64,000 nt of DNA from NCBI RefSeq assembly GCF_038958875.1, contig NZ_CP152407.1:1681501-1745500 (forward strand), written 5' to 3'. Made by a program: the position numbers and the translations under genes. Shown here piece by piece: positions 8,505-17,211 of this stretch (positions are counted from its first letter, which is position 1; the number at the start of each line of letters is the position of its first letter). Under the pieces are notes generated by a model. The model worked only from the letters and a program-made list of their open reading frames with translations, had not been told where the DNA came from and did no database searches. The stretch comes from Acidovorax sp. FHTAMBA (GTDB taxonomy: Bacteria > Pseudomonadota > Gammaproteobacteria > Burkholderiales > Burkholderiaceae_C).

Positions 8505-10535
8505 TCACCGCCCACGCAAAAACAACCCGTCCAGTTCCTTCATCGTCAGTTGCCGCCACGTTGGCCGCCCATGGTTGCACTGGTCGCTGCGGTCGGTGGT
8601 TTCCATCTGCCGCAGCAGCGCGTTCATCTCGTCGATGGTGAGCTTGCGGTTGGCGCGCACGGCGCCGTGGCAGGCCATGGTGCCCAGGATTTCATTGCGG
8701 GCGCGCTGCACCACGGTGGTGGCGTCATGCTGGGCCAGTTCGGCCAGCACGCTGCGGGCCAGCTCCACCGGGTCGCCCTGAGCGAGTGTGGTGGGCACGG
8801 CGCGCACGGCCAGGGTCTTGGGGGAGAAGGGCACCACTTCCATGCCCAGCATCGCCAGCACGTCGGTGGATTCTTCGGCCGTGGCCACTTCCTGCGGGGT
8901 GGCGGCGAAAGTGGCCGGGATCAGCAGGGGCTGGCTGGCAATGCGGGCGCCGCTGTCCACCTGGGATTTCAGGCGTTCGTAGACGATGCGTTCGTGCGCG
9001 GCGTGCATGTCCACGATGACCATGCCCTGGGCGTTTTCGGCCAGGATGTAGACGCCGTGGAGCTGGGCCACGGCCTTGCCCAGCGGCCAGGCGGCGTTGT
9101 TGCCGCCCTGACCCTGGGGCCAGGTGGTTTCATTCGCGGTGGTGGTGTTGGCCCAGGCCGCAGCAGGGGCGGTGAATGACGAGGGCGTCACCGGCTGCGG
9201 CATGGCGTCCGCCTCGCCGGTGTTGGTCGCAGCGCCCCAGTTCATGAGCGGCGCGTCTTTCCTGGGCCCCCACAGCGCCTGCAGGTCGGCCACATGGTGG
9301 CCACGTTCTTCAAATTTGATAGCTGCTTGCGCTTGTCTGTTAAGCGCTAGAGGCTGATTTGGCTTGAAATTCTCAATGGGGGCCTGTGCCGTGGAGCCCG
9401 TGTCTGCTGAAGCGGCAGCCCCTGCAGCCGCCGCCAGCGCGGCGGCGCGGGGTGCGGCCAGCGCGTTCTCTACGGCGTGGCGCACGGCCTGGTGCACCTC
9501 GCGGCTGTCTCTGAAGCGCACTTCGATCTTGGTGGGGTGCACGTTCACGTCCACGCGCGCCGGGTCGATCTCGACATACAGCGCGTAGATGGGCTGCTTG
9601 TGGCCGTGCAGCACGTCTTCGTACGCACTGCGGGCGGCGTGGGTCAGCACCTTGTCGCGCACGAACCGGCCGTTCACATAGCAGTACTGGTGGTCGGGGC
9701 GCGAGCGGGCGGCGTCGGGCAGGCCTGCGCGGCCGGTGACGGTGACGGGGCCCACGCGGTGCAATACGGCGACGGATTGCGTGACGAAGTCCTCGCCCAG
9801 CACGTCCGACAGGCGGCGGGCCAGCGCGTCCTGCCCATCCTGTGCTTGCTGGCCCTGGCCGGGCATGAAGGTGGCACGCCACTGCTCCACCAGCTTGCCT
9901 TCGTGCCAGACGGCAAAGCCCACATCCGGCCGCGCCAGCGCGTGGCGGCGCACGGATTCGATGCAGTGCGCGAGCTCGGTGGCATCGGTCTTCAAGAACT
10001 TGCGGCGCGCGGGGGTGGAGAAGAACAGCTCCTTCACCTCTACCGTGGTGCCGGTGCTGCGCGCGGCGGGGCGCAGCTCGCCGCTGCGGGCGTCCAGCAA
10101 AAAGGCACTGGTCTGGGCGGCCGGGCGCGAGAGCAGGGCCATCTCCGACACCGACGCAATGGCGGCCAGCGCCTCGCCCCGAAAGCCCATGGTGGCCACG
10201 GTTTCCAGGTCCGTGAGGTTGCTGATCTTGCTGGTGGCGTGGCGGCGCAGGGCCACAGGCAGCTCGTCGTGCGGAATACCGCCGCCGTCGTCTTCCACGG
10301 TGATAAGGCGCACGCCGCCGGCCGACAGGCGCACGGTGATCTGTGAGGCGCCCGCATCGAGCGCGTTGTCCACCAGCTCGCGCACCACCGAGGCCGGGCG
10401 CTCCACCACTTCACCGGCGGCGATCTGGCTGATCAGCTCGTCGGGCAGGTCGCGGATCGGGCGGCGGCCGGGGGTGAGGGAAGGGGCGGGCTGTGCCGCG
10501 GCGGGAAGGGGGGTGGCGTCGTTCACCCGGGGCAT
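8505..10535 (-). CDS. mutL: DNA mismatch repair protein MutL
   Basis: Couples MutS mismatch recognition to downstream excision. The 676 residues comprise the GHKL ATPase domain (IAAGEVVERPASVVRELVDNALDAG; DDGGGI; GFRGEALAAI), a transducer domain with RDKVLTHA and DVNVHPTK, a long Ala/Pro-rich linker, and a C-terminal dimerisation domain with ACHGAVRANRKL and QCNHGRPTW. No DQHA-type metal-binding endonuclease motif is visible; the matching place reads DMHAAHERI, which keeps part of it. Odd: linker residues about 391-408 (KPNQPLALNRQAQAAIKF) are encoded by an in-frame copy of the interspersed repeat. Confidence 0.95.
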   Translation of the reverse strand: MPRVNDATPLPAAAQPAPSLTPGRRPIRDLPDELISQIAAGEVVERPASVVRELVDNALDAGASQITVRLSAGGVRLITVEDDGGGIPHDELPVALRRHATSKISNLTDLETVATMGFRGEALAAIASVSEMALLSRPAAQTSAFLLDARSGELRPAARSTGTTVEVKELFFSTPARRKFLKTDATELAHCIESVRRHALARPDVGFAVWHEGKLVEQWRATFMPGQGQQAQDGQDALARRLSDVLGEDFVTQSVAVLHRVGPVTVTGRAGLPDAARSRPDHQYCYVNGRFVRDKVLTHAARSAYEDVLHGHKQPIYALYVEIDPARVDVNVHPTKIEVRFRDSREVHQAVRHAVENALAAPRAAALAAAAGAAASADTGSTAQAPIENFKPNQPLALNRQAQAAIKFEERGHHVADLQALWGPRKDAPLMNWGAATNTGEADAMPQPVTPSSFTAPAAAWANTTTANETTWPQGQGGNNAAWPLGKAVAQLHGVYILAENAQGMVIVDMHAAHERIVYERLKSQVDSGARIASQPLLIPATFAATPQEVATAEESTDVLAMLGMEVVPFSPKTLAVRAVPTTLAQGDPVELARSVLAELAQHDATTVVQRARNEILGTMACHGAVRANRKLTIDEMNALLRQMETTDRSDQCNHGRPTWRQLTMKELDGLFLRGR
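9311..9368 (-). repeat. Interspersed repeat, copy 2, inside mutL
   Basis: On the minus strand: GCCTCTAGCGCTTAACAG, ACAAGCGCAAGCAGCTATCA and AAATTT in order. It encodes linker residues in the mutL frame without a stop. Confidence 0.85.
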
Positions 10536-10636
10536 TTTAGGACCGTGTGCCCGCAGGGGTATCGGCGCGGGGGCGTGAGGCCGACGGGGATAATGCCCGC
10601 TGTTTTTTCAACGCCCGGCTTGCCGCCGGCCTCCCC

Positions 10637-11293
10637 ATGGAACTGGTCACCTTTCTGATCGACTTCATCCTGCACATCGACAAGTATCTGGAGATGTTTG
10701 TGCAGAACTACGGCGCCTGGGTGTATGCGCTGCTGTTCCTCATCGTGTTTGTGGAGACGGGCGTGGTGGTGATGCCGTTTTTGCCCGGCGACTCGCTGCT
10801 GTTCATCGTGGGAGCGCTGTGTGGTGCGGGGATGATGAGCTTTCCGCTGGCCTGCACCATCCTGATCGTGGCGGCCATCCTGGGCGACCAGTGCAATTAT
10901 TCGATCGGGCGGTACTTCGGGCCCAAGGTGTTCCAGTGGGAGGACTCGCGCTGGTTCAACCGCCGTGCGTTTGACCAGGCGCACAACTTCTACGAGAAGT
11001 ACGGCGGCATCACCATCGTGCTGGCGCGCTTCATGCCATTTATCCGCACCTTTGCTCCGTTTGTGGCGGGCGTGGCCGAGATGAGCCGGGGCAAGTTCAC
11101 GGCGTACAACGTGGGGGGCGCACTCATCTGGGTGCTGGGCATTTGCTCGGCGGGGTATTTCTTTGGCAACTTTGCCTGGGTGAAGGAGAACCTGGACAAG
11201 ATCATCTGGGCCATGATCTTTGTGCCCGGCCTGATTGCCATCTTTGGCGCGTGGCGCGCGGGCCGGCAGGCCAAGGTGCCGGATGCGGCCTGA
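10637..11293 (+). CDS. DedA family membrane protein
   Basis: A 218-residue DedA/SNARE-associated integral membrane protein; DedA proteins are thought to be proton-coupled lipid flippases/transporters needed for membrane homeostasis. Visible marks are FVETGVVVMPFLPGDSLLF near the N-terminus, GDQCNYSIGRYFG, and the conserved ARFMPFIRTFAPFVAGVAEM block with the essential arginines. The start MELVTF at 10637 begins a clean amphipathic leader; longer versions read through the divergent mutL promoter region. Divergent from mutL. Confidence 0.9.
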   Translation: MELVTFLIDFILHIDKYLEMFVQNYGAWVYALLFLIVFVETGVVVMPFLPGDSLLFIVGALCGAGMMSFPLACTILIVAAILGDQCNYSIGRYFGPKVFQWEDSRWFNRRAFDQAHNFYEKYGGITIVLARFMPFIRTFAPFVAGVAEMSRGKFTAYNVGGALIWVLGICSAGYFFGNFAWVKENLDKIIWAMIFVPGLIAIFGAWRAGRQAKVPDAA

Positions 11294-11300
11294 AGCAAAT

Positions 11301-11361
11301 TGCTACTGAAAATATAGCTGCTGGCGCTTGTTGGATAAGCGCTGGAGGCATATTTGACCAA
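11301..11361 (-). repeat. Interspersed repeat, copy 3
   Basis: Minus-strand order: GGTCAAATATGCCTCCAGCG, CTTATCCAACAAGCGCCAGC, AGCTATATTTTCAG. Located right after the DedA stop, between convergent genes. Confidence 0.85.
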
Positions 11362-11403
11362 TATTTTCAGGCGGGGCCGCAGCCATGGCAGCCTGCAAGG
11401 GGC

Positions 11404-11961
11404 CTACCGGACCTGCTTCTTCTCCAGCTTGCGGGTGAGGGTGCGCCGGTGCATGCCCAGGCGCCTGGCCGCTTCCGACAGGTTGAAGCCGGTTTCTGCC
11501 AGCACTTCGTGGATGCGCTCCCATTCCAGCGTCTTGATGGAGCTTGAGCGGTTGGTCAGTTCCACCTCGGTGTTGCCCGCCTTCAGCCCGAACGCGGCCT
11601 CGATGTCGTCGGTGTTGGAGGGCTTGGCGAGGTAGTGGCAGGCGCCCAGCTTCACGGCCTCCACGGCGGTGGCAATGCTGGCAAAGCCGGTCAGCACCAC
11701 GATCAGCATGGCATCGCTGGCCGCATGCAGTTTTTGCACGCAGGCCAGGCCCGACGCCTCGCCCTTGAGCTTGAGGTCCACCACGGCAAAGCCTGGCGTG
11801 TGCTGCAACAGCAGCGCCTCCACGTCGGCCAGGCTGGCAGCCTGCAGCACGCGGTAGCCGCGCCGCTCGAACGAGCGCGCCAGCGTGCGCGCAAAGGCCT
11901 CGTCGTCCTCCACGATCAGCAGCAGGGGTGGCGGTGGTTGCGCGTCGTCGGTGTCGGTCAT
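11404..11961 (-). CDS. regA: Response regulator, RegA/PrrA/ActR family
   Basis: A 185-residue two-component regulator: receiver domain with acidic pair Asp19-Asp20 and phospho-acceptor Asp62 in VVDLKLKG, then a short linker and a Fis-type helix-turn-helix (NLSEAARRLGMHRRTLTRKL), the arrangement of RegA/PrrA. RegA homologues control redox-responsive genes including terminal oxidases. The start at 11961 follows the regB stop by 4 bp. It is the last gene of the cyo-SURF1-regB-regA operon, so feedback control of the oxidase is a reasonable inference. Confidence 0.88.
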   Translation of the reverse strand: MTDTDDAQPPPPLLLIVEDDEAFARTLARSFERRGYRVLQAASLADVEALLLQHTPGFAVVDLKLKGEASGLACVQKLHAASDAMLIVVLTGFASIATAVEAVKLGACHYLAKPSNTDDIEAAFGLKAGNTEVELTNRSSSIKTLEWERIHEVLAETGFNLSEAARRLGMHRRTLTRKLEKKQVR

Positions 11962-11965
11962 GGTG

Positions 11966-13294
11966 TCAGGTCTTGGCACCCGCAAGGGCTACTGCAGAAA
12001 GCGGCAGGTCAATCGTCACTTCGGCGCCCCCCTCGGGGCGGTTGCGGGCTGCCACGCTGCCACCCAGCGTGCGGGCCACATTGAGCACCAGGTACAGCCC
12101 CAGCCCCCCGCCCGGACGGTTTTTGGAAGACTGGTAGGGCGTTCCCAGCTTGGCCAGCATGTCCGGGGAAAACCCGGGGCCCGTGTCGGTGACCGTGATG
12201 CGCAGCGCATCGGCATGGCGGCTTACCGCCAGCCGTACCCAGCCCGGAGACGCATCGCGGGCATTGTCCAGCACATTGAAAACCATCTGCTTGAGCGTGG
12301 TGTCCGACACCATGGGCGTGTCGGCGCCAAAGTCGTTGTCGTAGATGAACTGCGGCATCGAGCGCGTGCGGCGCCATTCGTCGGCCAGGGCATCCACAAA
12401 GGTGCGCACGGTGGTCTGCATCGAGGCTTCGCCGCGTGTCTCCCCGGCCGACAGCAGAATGCCGCTCACGATGCTCTTGCAGCGCTGCACCTGGGTCTGC
12501 ATCTCGTCCATCTCTTCCTTCAGCGCCGGGTTGGCCGCCAGGCGCTTGTCGTGCTGCCAGTCGCCCAGGATCACCGCCAGGGTCGATAGCGGTGTTCCCA
12601 GCTCGTGTGCCGCGCCCGAGGCCAGCAGGCCCATGCGCACGATGTGCTCTTCTTCCACACGGCGCCGGCGCGCTGCCGCCAGGCGCGCGTCGCGCTCGCG
12701 CAGGTTCAGGTTGATGCGGGTGATGAAGACCACCACCAGCGTGGCGTTGAGCACAAAGCACACCAGCAGCCCGATCACATACAGGCTGGACAGCCCCTGG
12801 TGCAGGTCCTGCGGCAGATCCAGCGGCAGGTGGTGGTTGGCCAGCACGCCAAAACCCAGCAGCGTGATGGCCACCATCGACCAGATGTAGGTGCCGCGCA
12901 GCAGCACCGCCCCCAGCGTGATCTGCAGCAGGTACAGGAAGACAAAGGGGTTGCTGGTTCCGCCGCTCAGGTACAGCTGCACGGTCAGCACTGCCACATC
13001 GATGAGCAGGGCCAGAAACAGCTCGGTGTTGCGCACCACCACCGCAGTGCGCATCCGCAGCAGGCTCACCACGTTGAATACAGCCAGGCAGCCCACCACC
13101 AGCAGCATCTCGCGCAGCGGTAGCGTGAGGCCCAGGGCGTAGTGCGCCATCAGGATGGTGAACACCTGCCCGATGACGGCGATCCAGCGCAGCTCGATCA
13201 GCTGCTGCAGGTTCTTGATGCCCGCCGCGGCATCGGCCGAGCGCGCGCTGCGCGGCGGCAGGATGGCAGCAGGGTCAGGAAGAGGGCGATTCAT
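11966..13294 (-). CDS. regB: Redox sensor histidine kinase, RegB/PrrB family
   Basis: A 442-residue membrane kinase with about six N-terminal hydrophobic segments. The RegB quinone-site motif GGTSNPF is at 111-117, the H-box ASGAAHELGTPLST has phospho-acceptor His230, and the ATPase domain carries DNARDAS (N-box), DTGPGF and GGGLGLYL. A cysteine at 272 (QRCKS), 42 residues after the histidine, is a plausible equivalent of the redox-active cysteine that lies about 40 residues after the histidine in Rhodobacter RegB; this equivalence is inference. The start at 13294 overlaps SURF1 by 20 bp. Confidence 0.9.
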   Translation of the reverse strand: MNRPLPDPAAILPPRSARSADAAAGIKNLQQLIELRWIAVIGQVFTILMAHYALGLTLPLREMLLVVGCLAVFNVVSLLRMRTAVVVRNTELFLALLIDVAVLTVQLYLSGGTSNPFVFLYLLQITLGAVLLRGTYIWSMVAITLLGFGVLANHHLPLDLPQDLHQGLSSLYVIGLLVCFVLNATLVVVFITRINLNLRERDARLAAARRRRVEEEHIVRMGLLASGAAHELGTPLSTLAVILGDWQHDKRLAANPALKEEMDEMQTQVQRCKSIVSGILLSAGETRGEASMQTTVRTFVDALADEWRRTRSMPQFIYDNDFGADTPMVSDTTLKQMVFNVLDNARDASPGWVRLAVSRHADALRITVTDTGPGFSPDMLAKLGTPYQSSKNRPGGGLGLYLVLNVARTLGGSVAARNRPEGGAEVTIDLPLSAVALAGAKT

Positions 13295-14090
13295 GGGATG
13301 GTGTGGCGGGGGCGGCGGGCGCGCGCAGGCGACGTTCGTAGCGTGCCACATACCACCCAGCGCCTACGACCATCAGGGCCATTGCATACCAGGTGAGCGC
13401 ATACACCAGATGGCTGTTGTGAAACCGCACCACCGTCATGCCGGCACGCGGCCATGCCGCCGCAGGCGCTGCAGCCGCCGCAGGCGCTGCGCCCGGCAGG
13501 CCGGCATCCACGAAATAGGGCGCAACGCGGGGCAGCCCGACCGCCTGGGCGATGGCTGCCACGTCGCGCGAATACCACCGCTGCTGCGCCGGGCTGTTGC
13601 TGCGCAAAAAGCCGCCATCCGGCTCCGTCATGCGCAGCAAACCCTGCACCGTGGCCGCGGTGGGGGTGCCGGGCGGCAGGGGCGTGGCGATCCATTGCGC
13701 GCGCTGGTCCTGGGGCACAAAACCGCGGTTCACCAGCACCTGGGTGCCGTCGTCCTGCTGCAGCGGGGTGACCACCCAGAAGCCTGCACCCAGCTCGGTC
13801 ACGGCCTGGGTCAGCACGGTCTTGTCGCCCAGCCAGTGGCCTTGCAGGGTGACGGGCAGGTATTCATGGCTGGCGGCATTCACCCCCGGCCATTCGGCCG
13901 CAGCAGGTGCGGGCGTGGGGGCCGCGTGCACGCGCTGATCCACCCGCTCCATCACGGCGAGCTTCCATGCGCGCCGCTCCACCTGCCAGGTGCCCAGCGC
14001 GAGGAAGCCCACAAACATGGCAATGCCCGCCAGCAGCAGCACCACGTGGCGCAGCCGCCAGCGCTTTGCGGCGGGCAGGCTGGTGGTCAA
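13275..14090 (-). CDS. SURF1 family oxidase assembly protein
   Basis: A 271-residue membrane protein with one hydrophobic helix near each end (VVLLLAGIAMFVGFLALGTW and LVYALTWYAMALMVVGAGWY) and the SURF1 marks GTWQVERRAWK, VLVNRGFVP, and RFHNSHLVYALTWY near the C-terminus. SURF1 proteins help insert heme a into subunit I of heme-copper oxidases. Its place between cyoD (4-bp ATGA overlap) and regB suggests it serves this quinol oxidase, as Surf1q does for the ba3 oxidase of Paracoccus. An Ala/Pro-rich segment around residue 205-220 is a low-complexity insert. Confidence 0.88.
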   Translation of the reverse strand: MTTSLPAAKRWRLRHVVLLLAGIAMFVGFLALGTWQVERRAWKLAVMERVDQRVHAAPTPAPAAAEWPGVNAASHEYLPVTLQGHWLGDKTVLTQAVTELGAGFWVVTPLQQDDGTQVLVNRGFVPQDQRAQWIATPLPPGTPTAATVQGLLRMTEPDGGFLRSNSPAQQRWYSRDVAAIAQAVGLPRVAPYFVDAGLPGAAPAAAAAPAAAWPRAGMTVVRFHNSHLVYALTWYAMALMVVGAGWYVARYERRLRAPAAPATPSHESPSS

Positions 14091-14515
14091 GGCCGTGGGT
14101 GCCCAGGCGCCTCATGCACCGGTGGCATCGGGGTGGGGTGCTCGGGCATCATGTTGGCATTCATGTGGAACATCACCCACAGGGTGCCCGCGATGGCAAT
14201 CGCCACGAACACCACGGTGAAAATGGTGGACAGCAGGGTCCAGCCGCCTTCCACCTTGCTGTTCATGTGCAGGAAGTAGACCATGTGCACCAGGATCTGC
14301 GCCACGGCAAACCCGCCCAGCACCAGCACGGCGGTGTTGCGGTCGGCGATCACCTTGGTCATGACGAGCCAGAACGGAATGGCCGTGAGGATGACCGACA
14401 GCACAAAGCCGATCATGTAGCCCGAGAACGTGCTGTGCGGGCCGTCGTCGGCGTGGTGGTGGTCGTCATGCCCGGCGGCGGTATGGTGTGCGTGAGTTGT
14501 GTGTTGCGCGCTCAT
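14087..14515 (-). CDS. cyoD: Cytochrome bo-type ubiquinol oxidase subunit IV
   Basis: Small membrane subunit of the quinol oxidase, 142 residues. It has a His-rich cytoplasmic start (HHTAAGHDDHHHADD), three hydrophobic segments, and the conserved HMVYFLHMN and GTLWVMFHMNANMM motifs of CyoD. The start directly abuts the cyoC stop (no gap) and its stop overlaps the SURF1 start, indicating tight coupling. Confidence 0.92.
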   Translation of the reverse strand: MSAQHTTHAHHTAAGHDDHHHADDGPHSTFSGYMIGFVLSVILTAIPFWLVMTKVIADRNTAVLVLGGFAVAQILVHMVYFLHMNSKVEGGWTLLSTIFTVVFVAIAIAGTLWVMFHMNANMMPEHPTPMPPVHEAPGHPRP

Positions 14516-15148
14516 TTACAGCACCCCCATCAGGTACACAAAGGTGAAGACACCGATCCAGACCACGTCCAGAAAGTGCCAGAACATCGACAGGCACATC
14601 AGCCGGCGGGTGTTCTCGGGGATCAGGCCGTGTTTCTTGATCTGCAGCATCAGCACCACCAGCCAGATCAGGCCGAAGGTGACGTGCAGGCCGTGCGTGC
14701 CCACCAGCGTGAAGAACGCCGACAGGAAGGCGCTGCGCTGCGGCGTGGCGCCCTGCTGGATCAGGTGGGCGAATTCGTAGATTTCCAGTGCCAGAAAGCA
14801 CAGGCCGAAGAAGCCGGTGACGGCCAGCCACAGCAGCGTGCCGTTGACGTCGCGTTGCTGCTTGCGCAGCATCGCAAAGCCGAAGGTGATGGACGACAGC
14901 AGCAGGAAGGCCGTGTTGATGGCTACCAGCGTGAGGTCGAACAGCTGCGCCCCGGTAGGGCCGGCCGCATAGCTGCGGCCCAGCACGCCATAGGTGGCGA
15001 ACAGGGCGGCAAAGATGAGGCAGTCGCTCATCAGGTACAGCCAGAAGCCCAGGGCGGTGCCGTTTGGGGGGTGCGGTTCCTGCGCGAGGTGGTACGCGCG
15101 CGGGGCGAGGGCGCCAGCGGCGCCAGCTTGGAGGCGAAGTTCAGACAT
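14516..15148 (-). CDS. cyoC: Cytochrome bo-type ubiquinol oxidase subunit III
   Basis: Subunit III of the heme-copper quinol oxidase, 210 residues and five hydrophobic segments, as usual for CyoC. Motifs: LGFWLYLMSDCLIFAALFA at the first helix, LVGTHGLHVTFGLIW, and MFWHFLDVVWIGVFTFVYLMG at the end. The ATG at 15148 overlaps the cyoB stop by 8 bp; an upstream extension would lie in cyoB and was rejected. Confidence 0.93.
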   Translation of the reverse strand: MSELRLQAGAAGALAPRAYHLAQEPHPPNGTALGFWLYLMSDCLIFAALFATYGVLGRSYAAGPTGAQLFDLTLVAINTAFLLLSSITFGFAMLRKQQRDVNGTLLWLAVTGFFGLCFLALEIYEFAHLIQQGATPQRSAFLSAFFTLVGTHGLHVTFGLIWLVVLMLQIKKHGLIPENTRRLMCLSMFWHFLDVVWIGVFTFVYLMGVL

Positions 15149-17144
15149 GGCGGGCCAGTTGCAAGGTGCGGGCTTCTTCCGTGGCAACCACCTGGGACGC
15201 CGGGATGTAGAAGTCACGCTTGTAGTTGAACGTGTGAATGATCGAAGCGAGCAGCAGCGCGGCAAACGACACGCCGGCCAGCAGCCACATGTGCCAGATC
15301 AGCGCAAAACCGACCACCAGCGACAGGGCCGAGATGACGGCGCCCGAGGCGGTGTTGGCAGGCATGTGGATGGGCGCAAAGCCGGTGAGCGGGCGCTGGT
15401 AGCCGTGCTTTTTCATGTCCCACCAGGCGTCGATCTCGTGCACCACGGGGGTGAAGGCAAAGTTGTAGTCGGGCGGGGGCGACGAGGTGGCCCATTCCAG
15501 CGTGCGTCCGTCCCAGGGATCGCCGGTCCAGTCGCGCAGCTGGTCGCGCTTGAGGTAGCTCACCACGATCTGGATCAGGAAGCAGGCGATGCCCAGCGCA
15601 ATCAGGAAGGCGCCGAACGCCGCGATCTGGAACCAGATCTGCAGGGACTGGTCTTCAAAGTGGTTGGCACGGCGCGTGACGCCCATCAGGCCCAGCACAT
15701 ACAGCGGCCCGAACGCCACCCAGAAGCCCACCACCCACAGCCAGAAAGAGCGCACGCCCCAGGTGCGGTCGAGCTTGTAGCCAAAGGCCTTGGGGTACCA
15801 GTAGTTGATGCCGGCAAACAGGCCGAACAGCACGCCGCCGATGATCACGTTGTGGAAGTGCGCAATCAGGAACAGGCTGTTGTGCAGCACGAAGTCGGCC
15901 GGGGGCACGGCCAGCAGCACGCCGGTCATGCCGCCAATGGCAAAGGTCACCATGAAGGCCACGGTCCACATCATGGGCAGCTCGAAGCGGATGCGGCCCT
16001 TGTACATGGTGAACAGCCAGTTGAAAATCTTCGCGCCCGTGGGGATCGAGATGATCATCGTCGTGATGCCGAAGAACGTGTTCACGCTGGCACCCGAGCC
16101 CATGGTGAAGAAGTGGTGCAGCCACACCAGGTACGACAGGATGGTGATCACCACCGTGGCGTACACCATGGAGGTGTAGCCAAACAGGCGTTTTTTGCAG
16201 AACGTGGCCACCACTTCGGAGAAGATGCCAAAGCACGGCAAGATCAGGATGTAGACCTCGGGGTGGCCCCAGATCCAGATCAGGTTCACGTACAGCATGG
16301 CGTTGCCGCCCAGGTCGTTCGTGAAGAAATTGGTGCCGATATAGCGGTCCAGCGACATCAGCACGAGCGCCGCCGTGAGCACGGGGAACGAGGCCACGAT
16401 CAGCGCGTTGGTGCACAGGGCAGTCCATGTGAAGACGGGCATCTTCATCAGGTTCATGCCGGGTGCGCGCATCTTGATGATGGTCACGATCAGGTTGATG
16501 CCCGAGAGCGTGGTGCCCACCCCCGCAATCTGCAGCGCCCAGATGTAGTAATCGAGCCCCACGCCAGGGTTCTGGTTGCCCAGGTTGGACAGCGCCAGCC
16601 AGCCGGCGGTGGAGAACTCGCCCAGGAACAGCGACACCATCACCAGCACCGCGCCCGCCGTGGTCATCCAGAAGCTGAAGTTGTTCAGGAACGGGAACGA
16701 CACGTCGCGTGCGCCGATCTGCAGCGGCACCAGGTAGTTCATGAGGCCCGTGACCAGCGGCATGGCCACGAAGAAAATCATGATCACGCCGTGGGCGGTG
16801 AAGATCTGGTCGTAGTGGTGCGGCGGCAGGTAGCCCATGTTGTCGCCAAAGGCCATGGCCTGCTGCAGGCGCATCATCACGGCATCGGCAAAGCCGCGCA
16901 GCAGCATCACCAGGCCCAGGATCATGTACATGATGCCGATGCGCTTGTGGTCGATGCTGCAGATCCAGTCGCGCCAGAGCGTGCCCCAGAGCTTGAACTT
17001 GGTGACGGCGGCCATCAGGGCCAGGCCCCCCAGCATGGTGGCGATGAAGGTCCACAGCACGATGGGCTCGTGCGCCATTGGTATGGAATCCCAGGTGACT
17101 CGGCCCAGGGCCCAGTGGGTGTCAGGAACAGTGACGGGTGACAT
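15141..17144 (-). CDS. cyoB: Cytochrome bo-type ubiquinol oxidase subunit I
   Basis: Catalytic subunit (667 residues) that holds the low-spin heme and the heme/CuB centre where oxygen is reduced and protons are pumped. Low-spin heme histidine in TAHGVIMIFF, the cross-linked His-Tyr in WGHPEVYILI, the CuB histidine pair in WLHHFFTMG, and the HFHNVIIGG heme ligands are all present. The length and long extra C-terminal helices fit the CyoB quinol-oxidase type. Start: ATG at 17144 with a purine-rich AAAGAG upstream, preferred over GTG at 17150. Confidence 0.95.
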   Translation of the reverse strand: MSPVTVPDTHWALGRVTWDSIPMAHEPIVLWTFIATMLGGLALMAAVTKFKLWGTLWRDWICSIDHKRIGIMYMILGLVMLLRGFADAVMMRLQQAMAFGDNMGYLPPHHYDQIFTAHGVIMIFFVAMPLVTGLMNYLVPLQIGARDVSFPFLNNFSFWMTTAGAVLVMVSLFLGEFSTAGWLALSNLGNQNPGVGLDYYIWALQIAGVGTTLSGINLIVTIIKMRAPGMNLMKMPVFTWTALCTNALIVASFPVLTAALVLMSLDRYIGTNFFTNDLGGNAMLYVNLIWIWGHPEVYILILPCFGIFSEVVATFCKKRLFGYTSMVYATVVITILSYLVWLHHFFTMGSGASVNTFFGITTMIISIPTGAKIFNWLFTMYKGRIRFELPMMWTVAFMVTFAIGGMTGVLLAVPPADFVLHNSLFLIAHFHNVIIGGVLFGLFAGINYWYPKAFGYKLDRTWGVRSFWLWVVGFWVAFGPLYVLGLMGVTRRANHFEDQSLQIWFQIAAFGAFLIALGIACFLIQIVVSYLKRDQLRDWTGDPWDGRTLEWATSSPPPDYNFAFTPVVHEIDAWWDMKKHGYQRPLTGFAPIHMPANTASGAVISALSLVVGFALIWHMWLLAGVSFAALLLASIIHTFNYKRDFYIPASQVVATEEARTLQLARHV

Positions 17145-17211
17145 AAACACTCTTTGTTGGCAAAGCGCCAGCGCCGCCCGGCGGCTGCTGGCACATCAGG
17201 TCAAGGGCGGG

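Noticed and set aside
14994..17141. Long plus-strand frame opposite cyoB
   Set aside because: cyoB is a well-conserved membrane enzyme with all ligands on the minus strand; the plus-strand chain is His/Gln-rich antisense.
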